Assembly: GCA_018340375.1 (NCBI GenBank)
Contig: JAFFJZ010000004.1
Location: forward strand, 21,612,001-21,676,000
Reading direction: 5' to 3'
Origin: Gonatopus flavifemur
Lineage: Eukaryota > Arthropoda > Insecta > Hymenoptera > Dryinidae
DNA: 64,000 bases
The notes below the pieces were generated by a model. That model had not been told where the DNA came from. It saw only the letters and a list, made by a program, of their open reading frames with translations, and ran no database searches. How positions within the stretch are numbered: the stretch's first letter is position 1; each line of letters starts with the position of its first letter. A program made the position numbers and the translations under genes. This document shows, piece after piece, positions 60,816 to 64,000 of the stretch.

Positions 60816-60931
60816 ACGGCTATAACTCTTTCTCATCCCATATTACGGCTGAAATCGTAACATTGCTGATTTTGAGCCTCATCTGAAAATCAGTAGATTA
60901 TGGAATTAAGATTTACTTCTCACTGTGAAGG
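60816..60931. repeat. Copy 1 of an inverted pair (GGCTGAAATCGTAACATTG)
   Basis: About 116 bp ending AAGATTTACTTCTCACTGTG is the near-identical reverse complement of 63883-64000. It is probably the right part of a CACAGTAAAAAGTAAA-family element. Confidence 0.7.
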
Positions 60932-63167
60932 ATCTTCTATTATTCAACCCAGAATCCAAAATGATTCGACCAGAACCAACTCTTCTCACGCATGTATGTT
61001 GCAATTTCGAAGGATATCCGTGGCTTCGAAAATAAGGTTGAAAATCAATAATCGTGCATGATCGTACAAGAAAATTGAGAATCATACAACTGAATTGTGG
61101 AAATAATTCTCGATAAATCAACTATACATGATTTGGCATGACCAATTTCAACACAATGTTTTTTCCCCGGACTTGAATAGGGAGACGAATCATACACCTG
61201 ATTTTCACATGATGGAATTTCGTGTGCCTAGTACTTGACGGTAGACGAGTTTATTCCTGTCGACTGTACGTCACAGAAATATATCCCTTCGTAGCTATGG
61301 CCAGATAACAAAACATACTTACGTCAGGATCATCGATTAATTCTAACGTAGATTTTCCCCACAAGCATGAATAATCATGAAACTGAAACTGGCAGCCGAG
61401 AGCTAGCGGCCAATTGTTGTAACTTTTGATTGAACTTGATTCGGATATTTTCTATATCAGAAATTGATCGAGTAGCTTTCAACTAAGCAGTAGGGTTACT
61501 TGAACGATTGGTGAAATGATTTTATCAGAAATTACACCACTTGGCTGCCAGCTTCTGACCCTTAGTTCCAGCTTCATTAAATAATCCCCTAATAATTTCA
61601 TCAATCGGATCGAATCCTGTTTTTTCAACCCCGTTAGTTCGAAAGTTCCCAAGAATCCTGTTTTTGTCAATTAATACATCGGACGAACACTCATCAAACG
61701 ATCTTGTAAATCGAAACTGGCGCGAGTCCAATCCCACATCGGCCCAACTTCTATTTTCTTCTTGTATTGAATCCTTTAGACGTTATACTAGATGGAGTTC
61801 CACTTCGCTCAGTTCGTGATTCTTGACTTGCAATCTCGATCATTGATCGTATTCCCTTCCATTTAGACAAATTTTTCAGATAAATGTCGTTATGGACACA
61901 GTGGTAATCATCCAAAGTTGATTTTTTAGTGGCTAGAGTGTTGAGTAGTGTGTGTTTCGAATCAACCACCGAATTCATATTCATAATAAAAAGCATGTGA
62001 TGATAATAAAAACACACACAAATTTTCAAGGAGGTGGAAGATATGTTTTTGGGCCCAACCGATTTGAAGAAACCCAAAGGCCCGGCGAGGCTGAAAAAAA
62101 TTCTTGAAAAACGTGAAGCCATTCTCAATAAATGGCGTGATGGTAGGATGAGAAGGGAATATTTTTCTTTAATAAATATACAACATCTTGTCAAATTCTA
62201 TACAAAACATTATCGTCTTGGCTTCCGGATTACAGGCATCTGTACATGAATTTCAAATTTTTCGCGCCAATTCCATTCTTTGGTTTTGTAATAAAAAGAA
62301 AAAAAAACAAATAAAAATTTCGAATGATATCAATGATAAAATATGAAAAATCATTTCAAAGAAATAGGTTGCAGACATTCGAAGCGAATTGTAATAAATT
62401 GTGTGTATACCATTGCAACGATGTTTCACGTGTATCCGTACATGATGTCATGAAGCATGAAATTATGTTTCTAGAGAAACAGACGAATAGTAATTGACTT
62501 GCGCTACATTGTTACTTGGGTAACCATCGTACGAAAAACAATTGATTGCGATCGGTGCAACTACGTCTTTCGTCGTCTCTTGTTCAAACTCGAGTATCTT
62601 ACGTGATTCAAAAGAATTGTTATCCACCAATTGATGAAATTCGATGCAAATTCCAGAAAATAGTGATGACGTTACCGTTATATAACCCATCTCATCCCGC
62701 TTGAATCCCTGGATCGAACGATGAATAGAATATTTACTCGATCCGAGTGATTTTGAGAATTCTAATGAATTCTAATCGATGTTTCGATTCACAGTATAAT
62801 ATTTATACTCCTTGCGATTATCACCGAGCGAAGACCTAATTCGTTTAACCGAATCGTGTCATTGCCAGAGATTTGCCATGATTGAAACTTCCCCTTTTAC
62901 CTACTTGTTCATTGTTTGCAAAAATTAAAACTGGAGTCATTCAGAGAAATATATATACGTATTTGTATGACTCAAAAATGTGATGAATACATGATTATAA
63001 TTAATAGTAATGACGAGTTATGTAAAAGTAAGACTTGAGATTTCAATTTTATACTCTGTTGATAATGTTCCTTGTATCATGTGAGAACTGAAATGTGGTA
63101 TCGCGCGTTCTTTACCTTCTGAGAATTCAGAATAGTTTCTTTACCTTGATAATTCATCGGAGATCAG
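60932..63167. other. Largely single-copy DNA between the inverted pair
   Basis: A two-sided open stretch at 62020-62250 (plus frame GPARLKKILEKREAILNKWR, minus frame of 147 residues) is noted but not recognised. No splice signals fit either frame. Confidence 0.35.
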
Positions 63168-63321
63168 TGGTGTGGCAGCACCTGTTCAATGAAAGTCGAA
63201 GGATACCAGGGAAGTACAAGAATATTTATTGTTCACTACATATCTCTACCTGTGTAAAGCATTCGTTACGACCAGAATATAAATCTTGCGATGATGAATT
63301 GCAAAGATGTTTGATGGAGAG
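63168..63321 (+). CDS. Weak candidate downstream exon of the plus-strand gene
   Basis: This 154-nt segment runs from TCGGAGATCAG|TGG to GGAGAG|GTACGT. In the phase left by the exon ending at 43430 it is open (VVWQHLFNESRRIPGKYKNI and on to DDELQRCLMER) and ends in phase 2. The donor is good and the acceptor moderate. Base composition is as AT-rich as the surroundings and no domain is recognised, so this may be chance. Confidence 0.22.
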
Positions 63322-63882
63322 GTACGTTTTTGTTTTGTCATGTTGTTGTTTTATGCATAGTAATATTTTTCTTTCGACTATAAACAACTTCAGACAATTC
63401 GCAAAGGTCTCGCATTCAAAGTGATATAAAACAAAATACAAGGTTCGTTCGGTAGAAACATGTGGAAGAAGCCTCAAAAGCAGAAAAGATGTGAAAATAT
63501 TGGAGTGAATGTATACAATTTTGTTAAATGATGAATAGAAATCAACGCTTCGGAGGTCAACAACTAACTGGCCTTGTTAGTTAATAACCCAACTATGCGG
63601 CTATGTCATAAAAGAAATGTTGCTGAAATTTGAATCGTTTATTGAAATGAATTAGTAATCGAGTAACAAAATATTCAAATGTTTGAAACCCAAAATCTTG
63701 CATTACATTTTCTCAACTGTATTTTCAGTGCCAAGAACTCAATTTGAGGGAATGGATAACGATACCCTGTGGTGAAATTTCCATAAAATCGCATAGACGG
63801 ATTTCATGGATTTTGATTCAGATGCACGGGAAAAAATAATTCGCTATGATAGCTAGGAATTAGCTGTGGTAGCTATTGTGGG

Positions 63883-64000
63883 TATTTCACAATAAAAAGT
63901 AAATCTTAATTCTATGATCGACTGATTTTCAGATAAGGCTTAAAATCAACAATGTTACGATTTCAGCCGTGATATGGGATGAAAGAGAGTTATGGCCGTA
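63883..64000. repeat. Copy 2 of the inverted pair, cut by the window end
   Basis: It begins CACAATAAAAAGTAAATCTT and runs in opposite sense to 60816-60931 up to the last base. The element continues outside the window. A CACGGGAAAAAATAATTCGC piece precedes it at 63827. Confidence 0.7.

Noticed and set aside
62034..62249. Plus frame GPARLKKILEKREAILNKWR and the opposite 147-residue frame
   Set aside because: Interesting composition, but no splice context or family; could be a decayed element, so not called as a gene.
1..64000. CRISPR array, rRNA, viral or bacterial genes
   Set aside because: No regularly spaced identical repeats with unique spacers, no rRNA segments and no viral protein domains were seen; the window is eukaryotic.

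Overview
The window looks like nuclear DNA of an insect, and a hymenopteran is the best guess. It is AT-rich and gene-poor, the genes are split by introns of up to about 10 kb with ordinary GT-AG borders, and the one recognisable protein is an insect BTB/C2H2 zinc-finger factor whose BTB domain is of the Broad/Tramtrack class. Placing it in Hymenoptera is an inference from memory of such sequences, not a search result. Nothing looks bacterial or viral.

Two genes can be supported. On the minus strand at 8.4-12.7 kb lies a complete BTB-zinc-finger transcription factor: six coding exons that join in frame into 521 residues (BTB domain, Pro-rich linker, two C2H2 fingers, Gln-rich tail), with a probable non-coding first exon and a possible upstream alternative coding start at 13.6 kb. 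On the plus strand a second gene appears to start near 20.4 kb (non-coding exon). It has a small exon at 30.2 kb, a start-codon exon at 38.9 kb and a GC-rich exon at 43.2-43.4 kb. The exon phases agree and give the first 103 residues of a protein I do not recognise. The rest lies downstream, perhaps with one weak exon at 63.2 kb, or beyond the window. Most other open frames are readings through repeats.

Much of the remaining DNA is repetitive, in two styles. (1) Inverted-repeat (foldback/MITE) elements. Several have clear termini, and three have perfect 8-bp target duplications of hAT type (15001-15134, 33807-34044, 46499-46872). One of these sits inside the arm of an older foldback. Larger 0.5-1.5 kb foldbacks lie at 21.7-22.9, 23.7-24.2, 26.0-27.5, 34.0-35.1, 40.2-40.8 and 50.0-51.4 kb. 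(2) 'Word arrays': stretches of 0.2-2.5 kb in which one short word recurs with much divergence. Words include TCTCTGAATT, AGATATCTT, GAATTCTT, AATTATTAAT, GAAATTTCAT and ACTAGTGA. Several arrays are framed by short inverted termini such as CCCTGGTAAAAAA, CCCAGACAACA or CACTGTAAAAAA. The best is at 15838-17562, which also has a roughly 170-bp monomer and a hint of higher-order repetition. These framed arrays, each with its own vocabulary, are the most unusual feature of the window.

Layout: 0-4.3 kb word arrays; 4.3-8.4 kb single-copy AT-rich DNA, possibly long 3' UTR; 8.4-13.7 kb BTB-ZF gene; 12.8-19 kb repeats; 19-20.4 kb promoter and first exon of the plus-strand gene; 20.4-43.2 kb its introns, full of foldbacks and arrays; 43.4-64 kb further intron or intergenic repeats.
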